A stretch of DNA of 64,000 nt from Thuidium tamariscinum (GCA_947034885.2 OX344750.2:36566821-36630820); one strand, 5' to 3'; positions 48,301 through 60,033 are shown, counted from the stretch's first letter. Numbers and translations: made by a program. The notes: generated by a model not told the origin, from the letters alone.

Positions 48301-50461
48301 GCTTTGGTGCCATATTACTCACATTCATTCTTAAGTTGGAGCCAAATTTTGCACCAATTTTTTTTTCTAGAGCACCTAACCTCAATCACTTACAACTCAC
48401 CTGGAGCCCTAATCCAGATTTCCTTACATTGAAAAAAAAATCACTGATAGGAATCTCCTTAGTGTTGAGAGGTACCAAGAAACTAGAAAGATAGGAATGA
48501 TCACACAAATCTAGCAAAGTCCAATAAGTATTATATCAAGATGACAAATGTTCAATCTTCTTCGCAGAGCTAAGAAGTAGGAAGAAACAACCAAGAATTA
48601 ATCAATTAAACAACCATTAGATCCATTAATTGAATGTATTTCTCTTCTAAAATCTTAATAGGTTCAATTATTGATACATTAAAATAAAAGTGTAGGTACT
48701 CGCATTGGCCTCCAAGAGGACCCATGCTACTACCAAATAGTCATGAACAAAATGAAATTTGGTGGAGCTAAACTCTTTCCACACATAATAAACAACTCTT
48801 GTAAACAAATTTTTTCCCAAAATCTAAGTAAGTCCACAAACATGCAAATGAAAAGGGAATAATTGATGATTACCCTTATATTGACCATAAGAAGACTAAT
48901 GCTACAAGACAATGATCAACCAAAGCAAAATTTAATGTAGTAAAGATCCTTATCAACAATTTTTTTTCTAAAATCTAAACAACTCCAATAACAATACATC
49001 AATAGAAATTATTGATACCTTTCTTCATCTTCATAATGTATACTTCCAAGTAAGATTGAATATTAGAATTTTCATCCAAATACAACATGACCACGGCAAT
49101 AGGTCCAAAACAGTAAGTACTAAAATTGATCAAAAATAATAAATTTTGATTCAAATTTTAAGATGGAATCTATTTTTACAAATACAATTTAATTTTTTAA
49201 TTTTTTTTCAAATTTATGAGCTCTATGCTGACAGAATCCATGCTCCATGCTTATAGGCTCATGCTCATTTGCTCATAGAATAGCACCAATGTCTTGAAGA
49301 GTAACAAATTTACATACTTGATGCATCATCTGATTTTGAAAATTTGAATGTGAGAAGTACTTATAGTTTTATTTAGGAAATGTAGTCTAGTAGAAAAAAA
49401 GGAGTAAATACAATGTTTATTCAATAAAAAGAGTAGTAAAGATGGGAAAATATTCTTTTGGATATTTTTAGTCTTTATTCTTCACAAACAAACAAGATTT
49501 CCAAAAAGAATTTCAAATTTTTATTTTTATCAATTTTAAAAATAGAAGATTCAATCTAATGTGATTAAGAATACAAAATAATTACAATGATTACAAATTT
49601 TTTTTAAGATGTTCCAAACAATATGATAATAATAACAAAATTTTGTCAAATTTCAAAATTTTACACATATCTAATTTTTAAAAGAAAAATTTAGGACCCA
49701 ATTTGGTCAATTTTGGCTTTCTACTCCTTTTGTTTGAAAATGTGTACAAATTTGAGGCAATATTTTATTTTTTGAATTTGCCTTAGATTCCAAGACAATT
49801 TTTGGGGGATAAAAAAACATTATTAATCTTCTCATAAAGCTTTTTCTCTAAAGCTTGTTTTTTGTGCCTATGAAGTTGAGCATCCATAGTTGTTATAATC
49901 TAAAAATCCAAATGTCTAAATCTTCCACAATTAATTCCATATAGATTAGACAAAGTAGTCTTCACTTTTGTATAGTTAAAATTAAAAATCTCAAGCACAT
50001 CTATGTGCAAAAAATATCAAAGTGGCACAATTTGTTGAAAAACTTCATTGCCAAAAGTTGTTGGGCCTTGAGGGTTAAGTAATATATTATCAAAAAAAAA
50101 TTCAAATTTTATTGATTTAAAAAAATTAAGGTCCATTATTCTTAAGCTTTGTATGTGTTGCATAAGCTCTTTTTTTTTCTCTTCAAAGTGTTGATTTAAG
50201 TAAAAATCATACTTTTTGAAAGCTAATGTATATTTTTATTTTTTTTAATTAAAAAATCATACCCAAAATTGACAATATAGGAACTTTAACAAACCTTCAC
50301 TACTCTCCAAAAGAAACACTTAAAACTTTAGCAATCATAGAGCTAATCAAAATAAAATGAATCAAAGATTTTTGAACAAACATCATTTTATAAAATAGAA
50401 AAATTAATAAAAAATTAAGAATAAATCTACATAAATATCTATATTGAGATAGAAATTGAAA
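45327..50461. other. Intergenic AT-rich DNA, no gene recognised
   Basis: 45327-46010 is moderately GC-rich and likely includes the 3' UTR of OASTL copy 2. After that only AT-rich sequence with poly-A/T tracts. A fragment near 49225-49292 ('gcttataggctcatgctcat ... atagaatagcacc') resembles one end of MITE family M. Confidence 0.45.
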
Positions 50462-50921
50462 TACTTTTATTATGACTTTTGCAATAATTACCTTTTGAAT
50501 GCTTTTGTTTAGAATTGTAAAGAAACTATTGTACATGACACCTTATTTTGTTGAAAAAGAAAAATTTAGCCTTCAACAATGATCTATTCTAATGGAAGCT
50601 ACTTTATCAATTGATAATCAATTCACCTCTATGACCATTGTAGCTTTTCTTTTATACTTTAATTGTTTGCATTTGTTGTTTCGCCACATACATGTTCTCT
50701 CGTTCAAGGTCACCTATTCAACAAACAACTCTTTTCCTACATTCATGTGAGGGTTTAGTTTCTGCCAATAAGGTCTCTCAAGGTAGAAATAAGTTGCCAA
50801 AACCTTCAATCTTCAATGGCCTTTACTATTAGCATAGAAAACAATGGAATACTAATTTCATTGGGGATTTCTTAGGGATTGAAAATGATTTTGGATTATC
50901 GCCACGAAAGCCGCAGTCATC

Positions 50922-51188
50922 ATGAACGAGGGTCGGTGGCCCATGTTGGGAAAGAAATTTATGGCTATTCATAAATTAGTAAAGAACCAACAAAGGATCC
51001 TCTTTCTTTTAGCAGCTTCCTTGGGACCCAGAAACCCATTTTTGAAAGACTGCATGCTTGAAATCTGTACTCAATTAACCTCTCGAATAATTGCCGTAGA
51101 TAATTTCTATTATACTTCCGGAGGTCGAACTCCGGGAGTCGATGGTAAAATACTAGAAGCTTCTTCCCAATTTTCGCATAACAAATGA
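50922..51188 (+). pseudogene. Fragment of mitochondrial group II intron reverse transcriptase/maturase (RVT_N region)
   Basis: 88 codons resembling the reverse-transcriptase N-terminal domain of organellar group II intron proteins. A helical block LVKNQQRILFLLAASLG is followed by LTSRIIAVDNFYYTSGG and the hallmark RTPGVDGKIL. The frame ends just after this motif and no RT core or maturase domain follows, so it is a truncated fragment. Which intron it came from cannot be told. Confidence 0.65.
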
Positions 51189-51440
51189 TGGGGCTGGAAA
51201 ACAACCAGGAGGATGGAAAAATAAGATGGTACGGAGAGTCATTGGAGGCATAGTGCTTTCCTCGTTTTTAGCAAAGGCCAATCTGCAAAAAAAATTCTTT
51301 TTTTTATCGCGCCCCGCGAAAAGCTACGCTCTGTGGCCTTGCTCGAATTCAGCCTTGAATCCAATTCATACTTGTGGACTATGCAACTATTCTATTATGC
51401 TGAACTTATAAAAAATTTATTTATTTATCAGACATACAAC

Positions 51441-51875
51441 TTACAAACATAGACTTAGTGCCATTTGATGGCTAATTAGAAATAGAGGAGAGGGGTATAA
51501 AAAGAAAAAACTAATCAAAAATAAAGTAATTGCTAGTAGTAAGGATTTTTCACGATCCATTGGTTTATATAGAATCCATTTTTTAGGTGTATCAAAATAC
51601 ATTATTTTCACAAAGCATATATAATAGAAACAACTGATAACACTAGTAACAACTCCTATTGAGGCTAGTAAGTAAGCCCCACAACCTAAAGCAACAAAAA
51701 ACAAATAAAATTTGCTACAAAATCTGGCTAACGGGGGTATTCCTGCGTATGAAAACATGGTAATAGACAGAGTAATAGCTAAAATAGGATTAGTTTTGGC
51801 TAAAGCACCTAAATCTGCTGTATATTTGAAATGGTTTTGACGTGATGCTAAAACTATGGCGAATACTTGCATTAT
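51441..51875 (-). pseudogene. nad2: nad2 C-terminal fragment (mitochondrial NADH dehydrogenase subunit 2)
   Basis: Open on the minus strand for about 143 codons to the stop at 51441. NAD2 C-terminal landmarks: HFKYTADLGALAKTNP, SITMFSYAGIPPLA, KFYLFFVALGCGAYLLA, GVVTSVISCFYYI, VKIMYFDTPK, MDREKSLLLAIT and terminal SHQMALSLCL. Homology stops just upstream of about 51875, probably at an exon edge after a group II intron. Substitutions such as PPLARFC for the usual PPLAGFF-type motif indicate drift or unrepaired editing sites. It is a NUMT copy, not an expressed organellar gene. Confidence 0.82.
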
Positions 51876-52363
51876 TTCAAGGCGTTTATGCCTTCTGTAA
51901 CTCGAGAAAGTTTATTATAGCACCGTGGTCAAATTAGTCAACATTTTGACCGCAATTAAGGGATTTGGATGCATTCCAACACGTTAGTAATCAACTTCAA
52001 AAAAGAATACTTTGTTGATTGATTTGATTAGCTCATGTTTAGGTTTTACTACCAAAAAAATAATAAATAAATAAAAAATAAAAAATAAAAAATAAAAAAT
52101 ATATATAGATTTTTTTTTCTCATTTCTTCCAATTTATTGGCTCCATCCAAAAAGCAAAAATGAAGACGTTATTACAGGTCGCTTTTGGTGTAATGTTGAC
52201 CAGGTACAGAGTTTTTTTTTAGTTGAAAGCGTCATGGATTATCATAGGTAAATGAGAAAAAAAGTGGCACACAAATAGGCTACAGGCCACAAATTGTGCC
52301 ACTTTTTTTTTTCTTTTTATTGCAGCGCAGCTCTGGCTGACTATTTTTCTTTGAAATAATTTT

Positions 52364-52435
52364 GTCCCTTTCGTCTAGGGGTATAGGACATCGTCTTTTC
52401 ATAGTGAGAACACGGGTTCGAATCCTGTAAGGGAT
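52364..52435 (+). tRNA. trnE: Mitochondrial-type tRNA-Glu(UUC) inside the NUMT
   Basis: Acceptor stem GTCCCTT pairs with AAGGGAT (last pair G-T). D-arm GTCTAGGGGTATAGGAC, anticodon loop TTTTCAT with anticodon TTC, and T-arm ACGGGTTCGAATCCTGT with one G-T pair. The anticodon stem TCGTC/AGTGA has a C-A mismatch at the loop-closing pair. Sequence type matches plant mitochondrial trnE by recall. Probably not functional in the nucleus. Confidence 0.85.
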
Positions 52436-52612
52436 AGCCTTACTTACATATGCTCTGAGAGCCAAGTGAAATGAACTTTCTAGTGCACGTAGGAATTTTT
52501 TGTTTGGAAAAGAAAATGACACAAAAAATGTAAAAAAGACTTTTTTTTCAATGTCTTCGCTCTTTATTCCAGTTTTTCACCGTTCTTCCCTATTATTTTT
52601 CCTCGTGCCCTC

Positions 52613-52884
52613 ATGATGAATGAAAATCGTGGAGAGCATAGTGATGAAAGGGTAGCTCTCAGGATTATGGGTTGTTTTACTATTTTTCAAACAGTAGACT
52701 TTTCGACTATTTTTGCTCATGCCAGCGCCTTTTCCGAACCCCATCATTATTTTATTTTCTGCAATATGAGATTTCATGCCATAATTGTTATTTGTATCTT
52801 ACTTTTCATCGGCGCAGTTGGAAAATCTGCACAAATAGGCGGGCAAATAGGATTGCATACTCGGTTACCTGATGCAATGGAGGG
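52613..52884 (+). pseudogene. nad5: nad5 exon fragment (mitochondrial NADH dehydrogenase subunit 5)
   Basis: The frame carries [53 protein letters not shown] and [11 protein letters not shown], all NAD5. An in-frame 9-nt duplication gives AQIGGQIG, and LHTR replaces the usual LHTW. Similarity ends after DAMEG, close to where bryophyte nad5 carries its group I intron (recalled position near nt 753), but here it runs directly into cox2-intron sequence on the other strand. The preceding 50 nt resemble nad5 poorly. Confidence 0.8.
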
Positions 52885-53201
52885 TTTTCAAATATCTGAG
52901 GGCTCTCATGTGCCAATAGGTACATTATACCAATCTCACTGTATGCCGGAATCATCGATCAAATGAGAGTCCCTATCGGAAAAATAAGGATGCCTCACCT
53001 GTGTAGCTTACATCCTGGTGATAGCCAGCTCGAGTAGATATGGCAGAGTTGGAGCAGAGCTTTGCAACCGTGATGATATATCTAGGCGCACTCAATGATT
53101 CCTTGCATCATAGGTGTTGTTGCGTCTTGAAATCCTAATTGCCAAGGTTCCACAGCGTCACAATAACCAATTGGAAATAGCCATGTATTTTTCAAACTCA
53201 T
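52885..53201 (-). pseudogene. cox2: cox2 first exon (53094-53201) plus 5' part of its group II intron (52885-53093)
   Basis: Minus-strand ATG at 53201 begins [19 protein letters not shown], followed by [17 protein letters not shown], the N-terminus of cytochrome oxidase subunit 2. Coding similarity stops after ATT GA and the next bases are GTGCGCC, which fits the GUGYG start of group II introns. The intron is phase 2 about 110 nt into the gene, close to the moss-type intron I recall as cox2i104. The intron is cut after about 200 nt where it meets nad5. Confidence 0.78.
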
Positions 53202-54770
53202 TTTGTATATTCTTGTTTCTTTTAAAACTACAAACCAAAATATCTTCATGGCCCAACGAAAAGCAAAGCAAAAAAAGCGATAATATATATTACAGCTTTT
53301 TGCTCTAGTTTGCCACTTTCTTATGTTCTCCTTAACCGTGTCATTCTCTTTTGAAAATAATAAGCTCTCATTCGCCATGCGAATAAAGCGGGCTTACTTT
53401 CCTACGATCATCTGTTTGGAGTTCAAGGTAGTTACCCTGTTCCCGAGTCGGATTGTTGCGAAAATCTAAGAGACGAGCAATACTGCGGGAGGTGGAATAT
53501 GCACGTGAGACGTAGTGGAAGCAACTACTTTCTCGGCTTCTTTTATTGTATTCCCAGAATGCCTATGATTAGAAATCAAGCTAAGGAATGTATGAAAAAT
53601 TTATGAAAGGTGAATAATAGTCTTATTAATACCTTAGTTATGAATCTTTAGTCATTAAGAAGTATTAAATATGGATTAAGGCCCAAAACTATCCTTTTTC
53701 TAGATAGAAGATAGGAAATAATTAAGATAAGCTTTTCTTACAATCATTCAAAATATAATCTCTTTTAACTAGTAGTATAACAATTTGGATAATTTTAAGA
53801 AAAGAAAATGAAATTTTGATCATAGTATAACCAATGACAACAAAAATAAACTAGTTTTTGAACACTTCATCTAAAATTGGCAAGTGCATTAGTTTGATAA
53901 TTATCAAATTTTTCTTAGGAAGAAATTTTTTTCTTGTGAAATTACGAACTTTTCATACACATTTTGGAGTGATCTTAGGACTGCTTGAATAATCTTATTA
54001 TGACTTTTGTAATAATAACCTTTTGATTACTTTTGTTTAGAATTGTGAAGAAATTATCAGACATACTATAGAGTGAAATTTAACCTTCAATAATAATAAT
54101 TGCTTCCAATGGAAGCTACTTCACCAATAAATAATAAATGTATCTCTATGACCATTGTAGCTTTTCACTTTGTACTTTGATTGTATTTGTTGTTCCATTA
54201 TATATTTGTTCTTTGCAAGAGGTGACTTATTTCAACAACTACTTTTTCCAAGTTCCCACATCCATGTAAGATTTGAACTTCTACCACCAAGGTCTTCTGA
54301 GCTAGAAACAAGCCACTCAAACCTTCAATCTTCAATGGGCATCACTCGTAGTACAAAGAATAGTGAAGCCTTAGACAATTTTCATTGGCGATTACTTGTA
54401 GATTGAAAATGATTTTTGGAATATGTATAAAATATATTTAAAAAATGAAACATTATCGTATATACTTTAATTATAAATCGTGAGTCTTTAGGAGGTAGTA
54501 CATATGCATTAGGGCCAAAAACTTCTTGGTGGTAGGGGATGGAGAATAAAACCAATGTTTCTTGCAATCATTCAAAATATAATATCTTTTTACCAGAGGC
54601 ATAACAATTTCGACATTTCTATAAAAATCCAATGGAATTTTAATCATGATAAAACCATTGACAACAATAACAAACAAATATTTGGATATTTCAAGTACAA
54701 TTAGCAAATGCATTAGTTTGATGGTTAGCAAAATTTCTCTTAGAAATTAAGGAAGGTTTCTACTTGAAAA

Positions 54771-56546
54771 AATACTAATGTCACTACACATTTCTTGATT
54801 TCTTGAGAGAGGCACTTGTTGATTAAAGATGAATGAAATTATCATATTTTCATTTTAAACAACTAGATATGTGAGAAAAATGTTCAAAACAAATGCAAAA
54901 TTCTTGAAAATATTATCCAATTTCCTATGCAACATAACGATCAAAATTTGAACCATTCTCATTTAGGCAACTATTTGGCAAAAGTTTCTAAAAAATTCTC
55001 AAGATTTGTTGTACTAGTCTCCATTAATTGAAGATATTTGAATTTGGAGATTGTGAAACTGTAGATGTCTCTCAAAATTTTTAGTGTTGGAATTAGAAAG
55101 GTTTTTTTAAAATGGAGGTTTAATTCCAAGTTAACGCATCATGAATGAAGGGACACATGAAAAGGTAGAGAGCTCCAAGTCCAATCTTTTAGCTTCAAAT
55201 TTACAATTCAAAAAGACAAAAACACTCTAGGCTTCACCATACTATGACTTCAAAAAAATTTACTTCACAAAATGTTACTTGCATCAACCACAAAAGGAAC
55301 TTAATAGATGGATGTTAAATTTTTTTGACAAGAAGCATGAACTAACTCTTGTATGAAAGATGACACTAATATAAATCCCTTTGGACTTCCCATGATAGCT
55401 TTATTTTTATTTCTGTTTTTCCCCTACTTTCCAAAACTTCATACATGGGTGAGCCTAAGCTTACGTAGCTTTAACATTTCAACCCCCCAAAAAGCGCCAA
55501 AAGAAAGAAAAGCTCCAAAAGAAAAGAAAAGCTGAGGAAGTAATATAAACAAATGGGTAATGAAAATGGAGGACCGTCCAAAGGCCCGCCAGTTTCCCCC
55601 CAACAAGGCTCGTCCCCTTCCGCAAACCGAAATCGCAGCTTCATCTTCTTCAGTTCGTCTTGGTCGGCACCATCGCCACTTTCACTTCCTCTGCAAGCTT
55701 CGCCATCGCCCTCTTCCCCCTCGTTGTCAGTCAGTCGGCTACCCCGACTAAGCTTAACTTGGAGCATCTCCATTATTACACACATCCCTGTGTAATCTCT
55801 CGCAGCTTTGCTGGGAGGCGCGCGCACTATTGGAACTTAGCCGCTGGAAGGGGACGCCCGATTGCAATGCAATTCCCGACTGTCTGCTGGCTTGCGTGTG
55901 CCGTAAGTCATTCTACCGCCGGTGGGGTTTTCTTTGGCTGTGGAAGGCTGGGTTGGGCGGGTTCTAATCTCTCCGGATGGATGGATGGATGGATGGGTGG
56001 TGATGATGCACGAATTTGAATCCTCGGAGTGTGTAAATTGAGATCAGGTTTTCTGAATTTTGAGGTGTGGGAGTTAGTGAGCTCATAGTGTTGGAGGGGG
56101 GCTAGGAGTATGGTCGGTTAGGGAGGATTTGAAGTGGATTCGAAGGTGAAGTGGAGTTGGGCGGGGTGATTGCAATCGTGGGGTGTGTGTTCTTGATGGA
56201 TTGGGCTGGGAGCGACAAACGAGGTGGTGGAATGAGTAGTTCTTGACGTGATGGTGTGGTGTTGTGTGTGCAGGGAGCTTGAATCATTGCAGTCGAATTT
56301 CTTGGGATTTAGGGGGGTTTCCTTTGCCGAAGTGTTGCGCTGTGTAGTTTTTAGAAAGAAAACTGATTGGACCGGTGAACTTGCATTTCGAGCCGGAATA
56401 ATATTTTCAAGGGATTCGTATTCCATTGCATTTTGGGGGTGAGGATCTATTGGTTTTCTTGCAGCAGGGATTGGGCAGTAGTGAGCGGAGGGTTTCATGG
56501 TTGGGAGCTTTCTAGAAGCATTCATTCGAAAGTGTGCGTCTCCGAA
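54771..56546. other. Intergenic DNA and probable 5' leader of the microprotein/BRO1 transcript
   Basis: Up to about 55500 AT-rich with nothing recognised. From 55554 GC content rises. Three frames are partly open, one starting ATG at 55555, and another without ATG reads FVLVGTIATFTSSASFAIAL, which looks like a membrane helix. A good donor (GTAAGTC) follows near 55903. A (GATG)n tract runs at about 55977-55996. I cannot decide whether this is a 5' UTR exon or a separate small gene. Confidence 0.35.
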
Positions 56547-56918
56547 ATGAATTGGGGCGCCATCCGGATTATGATCGGGACCGTGGGCGGCGGATTGCTT
56601 GGGTTTTACGTAATGCACGAAATCGAAAACAATCACAAGGCATGGAGACGTCTGTGTTTATCAATCTCCCTTCCGCTTTGTCTTTTAGAGTAGTTTGCTT
56701 GACGAATTGAGATTACTTAGCTTTGCAGGATGTGTGTCCATCCGTTGGCTCGCACTCTTCCAAATGGAAGTTCTGGCTTATTTCCGGGCTTGACATCTGT
56801 ACTGCGAATCGTGTGGTCCTTTGTATTGCAGGAGAAAATTAGGGCTGAAATCGCAAAGCTGCAACTGGAGGAAAGTCGGTTGGCGCAGCAATCCAAATCA
56901 GAGGGGCTTCCGAATTAG
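56547..56918 (+). CDS. 59-aa single-helix microprotein just upstream of the BRO1-like gene
   Basis: Two exons, 56547-56639 (31 codons) and 56832-56918 (29 codons with TAG). The first encodes MNWGAIRIMIGTVGGGLLGF followed by YVMHEIENNHK: a Gly-rich hydrophobic helix of about 18 residues then a polar segment. The second encodes an amphipathic, charged helix (EKIRAEIAKLQLEESRLAQQ). The junction needs a GC-AG intron (AAG|GCATGG ... TTGCAG|GAG). Unspliced, the frame would end after 48 residues. The layout resembles small mitochondrial inner-membrane proteins, but I know no family for certain. The stop lies 21 nt before the BRO1 start in the same exon, so both may share one mRNA. Confidence 0.6.
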
Positions 56919-56939
56919 TTTAGTACTTAGTCAGGAAAA

Positions 56940-59900
56940 ATGTTGCTTCGGTATCAAGACCCTGTGAAGTTAAAGACCAAAAGGGTGCGTTTTTTTCTCC
57001 AATTCCTCTGACCTTTTCCCTGAACACGAATCAAGGATCTGTACAGGGATTCGAGTGTGCTTACAATTAGTGGGATGATACTCTTCTTTCAGGTAGTGTA
57101 TGAGGAGAACTATTATGCACGTGATTCTGGCACTTTAGAGCAGCTGAAAGAATTGAGTACCAAGCGTCAAGCCATTGAGGAATCGATCAATGGAAGTAGT
57201 AAAATCACTCCCGCTATTGCAAGGGAGATGGCAGGTGGCATCACATCTCCAATCTTGCAGGTACAATTCCCTCTTGACCTAGATTTTTATCGTCCAACTC
57301 TGAATCCGTTAATAGTTCACACATGCACTTTTTTCTATATCATTATTTCTTACAACCTTCAATATTACATCCATTGGGCTTCTAACATTATATTGTAAAC
57401 TAAAGGGGTAAGACAGCCGTCAGCCATATCTTTGAGTAGTCATGTGCACTTAGGTGTTTATTCCTCCTTTTTGAAGTGAGAGTTATCTCTGTGTAATTTT
57501 ATATTTTGAGTTTCAGTCCTTCACTGTATGGAAGTTATGATATATGGTGTCTGAATAATCGAAATCTTGTCAGACTATAATGTGAATGCCCTCCATGGAC
57601 CTTCTTTGACTCATTTAGACCCATGACTTTGTGTGCCTAGCATAACTAGACTTCGTTTTTGAGGCTGCTCTTTTGAGGTTGATCTTTTCTTTAAATGTAA
57701 GTGAATGTATGGTATGATCTATGCTTTCTTATTATCAACCGAGAGCTGCCGTGGTTGGTTGACAGGACTTGCAAAAATTAGAGCGGTATCTTCCTCTACT
57801 TGAGAATCTGGTGAAATGTGTAGAAGATAAGAAGGACAATCCCCAAATCGTTCAATGGACTACAGATTTGAACATCCGGTGGACGAGCCCCTTAAGTGGC
57901 TCCAGTGGGAGGTTATTTACTGGGTCAAAGTATTTCCGAGTGGATGACTTACGTTATGAGCTTGGCATGACGGTTTTCTTGTATGGGGCCTTGTTGCGTG
58001 AGCTTGCCTTGGAGGTTCTGAGTACAGGTACAGAGTCTATTCTCTATTTGATTTCGGTATTTTGCATAAATGCATTTTTTCTCTCCTGGTTGATAACTTC
58101 CATCTTGTTTTGCGTTTGTGAGAATTAAATGTGTTTTTTTAACACTAGCCCACACCAGGTGTTTGCAGAGAGAGAATCGCTTTCACATCATAAGTTGGTT
58201 GGACCTATCTTTATATGTCTTCGTTTAGCTTGGCTTACTTGCAAAGCATTCCTCTGTTCTGTTTTCAATGCAGAGCTAGGATTCCTCTAACGATCAATAC
58301 CTTCGCGAACTGCAAAGACGCAATCTCTATATTTGTACTCGTTTTGAGGATTCCAAGCCTGCGTATGTGACTTCTTCTATCGACTATCACTCCTTTGAGA
58401 TCATTCACAATTGAGCAAGTGCTTTATCCATTGCAGACATTGTGGAGGCAGGAACACTGTTCAGACGAGCGGCAGGAATATACCGGCATTTGGCACAAAA
58501 TGTATTGCCACCGTTGCAGCCCTCGCTTCCCCCTGACAGGAGCCCAGAGGCAACTGTATCGCTGGCTTCCATAATGAGCATCATCTGCCTTGCTGAAGCA
58601 CAGGTCTTTTTCTTTACAGTTGCTGAATGATATTGCTGGTGCATCTAGATCAATGCCTGCGTTGAGGGTTATGTTATATTGGACTGTAAATAAGCGTTAG
58701 CACTCATGCAACAACTGGTGCAGGCAGTTACAATTCGAAAGGCAGAGGAAAAGGCCACAAGTGGGAGTCTCTTGGCGAAGCTTCACTACGGGGTTGTGCA
58801 GTTTCTGGAAGAAGCAGCTCTACTGCTTCGCACAAGGACCACGGATTGGAATGATATCTCTGACAAGTTGCGGGTGAGCTGAAATGAAATTTGTGTTGAT
58901 GCTACTGCTTGTTGCCCTTGAAGCGTTTTCGTGCTTTTCCCTTTGACGTTTATATAGTTCTATTGGAAGCAGTAGCGGTGACATCAATAGAACAATAGCA
59001 GTAGTATTGTTCTAATGCAATGTTCTCCTGTTGCAGAAATTCATTGCAACGTGCAGTGTGCTTCATGAATCACGTAGCCAGCGTTATATTGCTGCAGAAT
59101 ACACGAAAGTCGAAGGGTTCGGTGTGGCCATTGGAGTGTTGCGATACTCCTTGAGCCGTGTGCAGCCTCTTCGCCCCAGTGAGTTTCCTTTTTGCGAATA
59201 AATCGTACTGGGCACGAACAGTAGATACAGTGGACGCAATACAACAGTCGATCGTTGACCACTTTCTCACTCTGCTTGCTATCACTAGGACTCTGATACT
59301 GGCTCTAGTGCTAGTCTCAGCTCTTTTTTATGAATTTTCGATTGGGTTGTGTGCTTATAAAGAGCATAAACAGTCTGTCTGCAGTTTTTATGTGGGAAGT
59401 CAAGATAGAGGATACTATTTGCATCACTTTTGGCGTTAAACCAATAAATAGCAGTGTGATATTTTGGGGATCACTAAAGAGATGTGGAGAGATCACTTCG
59501 GGTATAGAAGCCACATCTGTCGAGACCAAATTTTTATGCTAAGAATTTCTTATGCAATCCCGAAGTGCGAGGGTGTAGACTACGATTAGTAGCAGTTAAC
59601 AACCACATTTCCAATCAAACACCGTGGCCATAGATATTTGGGTTTCATTACTAGCTCATTGAAGGCCTATGAAAAGATGATTTGCTGTTACCAAGGGTTG
59701 GTATGTACTGGAGACGGATTCAGTCCCTAATGGTTTTATTATCCTCTAATTTAGAGAGGGGCGCTCATATTGCTCAGTATTTATGGGATTGCCAGATCAG
59801 TTGATCACTTTTGATTTTGAATGGCAGGTGAAGAAGCCTGGAAGGTGCCCTTCAGACAGGAGCTCGATGTCTTACAAAACATGTTGAGAAAAGCTGATAA

Positions 59901-60033
59901 CGAAAATAATTTCATCTGGCACGAGAAACCGCCTCGGGTGGATGAACTGCCGGTTTTAGAAGGCAAGCAGATAGTTCAACCTATTGCATACCAACCCTTT
60001 TGCTTGGATAGGGAGTTTATGTTTGTCACATAG
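56940..60033 (+). CDS. BRO1-like domain protein (plant endosomal-targeting type)
   Basis: Seven exons: 56940-56984, 57093-57260, 57766-58027, 58437-58603, 58724-58873, 59037-59178 and 59828-60033. Total 1140 nt, 379 aa, all phases agree. It matches the plant BRO1-domain-only family, which lacks the V domain and tail of ALIX. Landmarks: MLLRYQDPVKLKTKR start, YYARDSGTLEQLKELSTKRQ, ITPAIAREMAGGI, DLQKLERYLPLLENLVKCVE, VDDLRYELGMTVFLYGALLR, RRAAGIYRHLAQNVLPPLQP, ICLAEAQ, RKAEEKATSGSLLAKLHYG and the conserved end KPPRVDELPVLEGKQIVQPI. Length is typical. By family it is expected to bind ESCRT-III-like proteins in endosomal sorting; its role in plants is poorly defined. Some 21 nt upstream in the same exon is the stop of the 59-aa microprotein. 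Confidence 0.92.

Larger units (their letters stand above)
50897..53586. other. NUMT: rearranged mitochondrial DNA inserted in the nuclear genome
   Basis: About 2.7 kb of higher complexity inside AT-rich repeat V. From left to right: N-terminal part of a group II intron reverse transcriptase (+), nad2 3' part (-), trnE (+), nad5 part (+), start of a cox2 group II intron and cox2 first exon (-), then unassigned DNA (53202-53586). Gene pieces are truncated, in mixed orientation and carry substitutions, so it is non-functional nuclear DNA of organellar origin. Boundaries come from comparing repeat V copies and are good to about 10 bp. Confidence 0.85.
50462..54770 (+). repeat. Direct repeat pair V; copy A (50462-50896 plus 53587-53960) split by mitochondrial DNA, copy B 53985-54770
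   Basis: The two copies align over their whole length: 'tattatgacttttg.aataa', 'ctatgaccattgtagctttt', 'accttcaatcttcaatgg', 'gattgaaaatgatttt.gga', then after the break 'caatcattcaaaatataat' and 'aaatgcattagtttgatg'. Copy B is continuous, so it shows what copy A looked like before the insertion. Confidence 0.75.

Noticed and set aside
50897-53586. Contamination by a free mitochondrial contig
   Set aside because: Gene pieces are truncated and rearranged, and both sides continue into two halves of one nuclear repeat, which argues for a real insertion; long reads would settle it.
55555-55797. 80-codon ATG frame (Ser/Pro-rich)
   Set aside because: All three plus frames are open here because of C-rich composition; no frame has support from motif or conservation.
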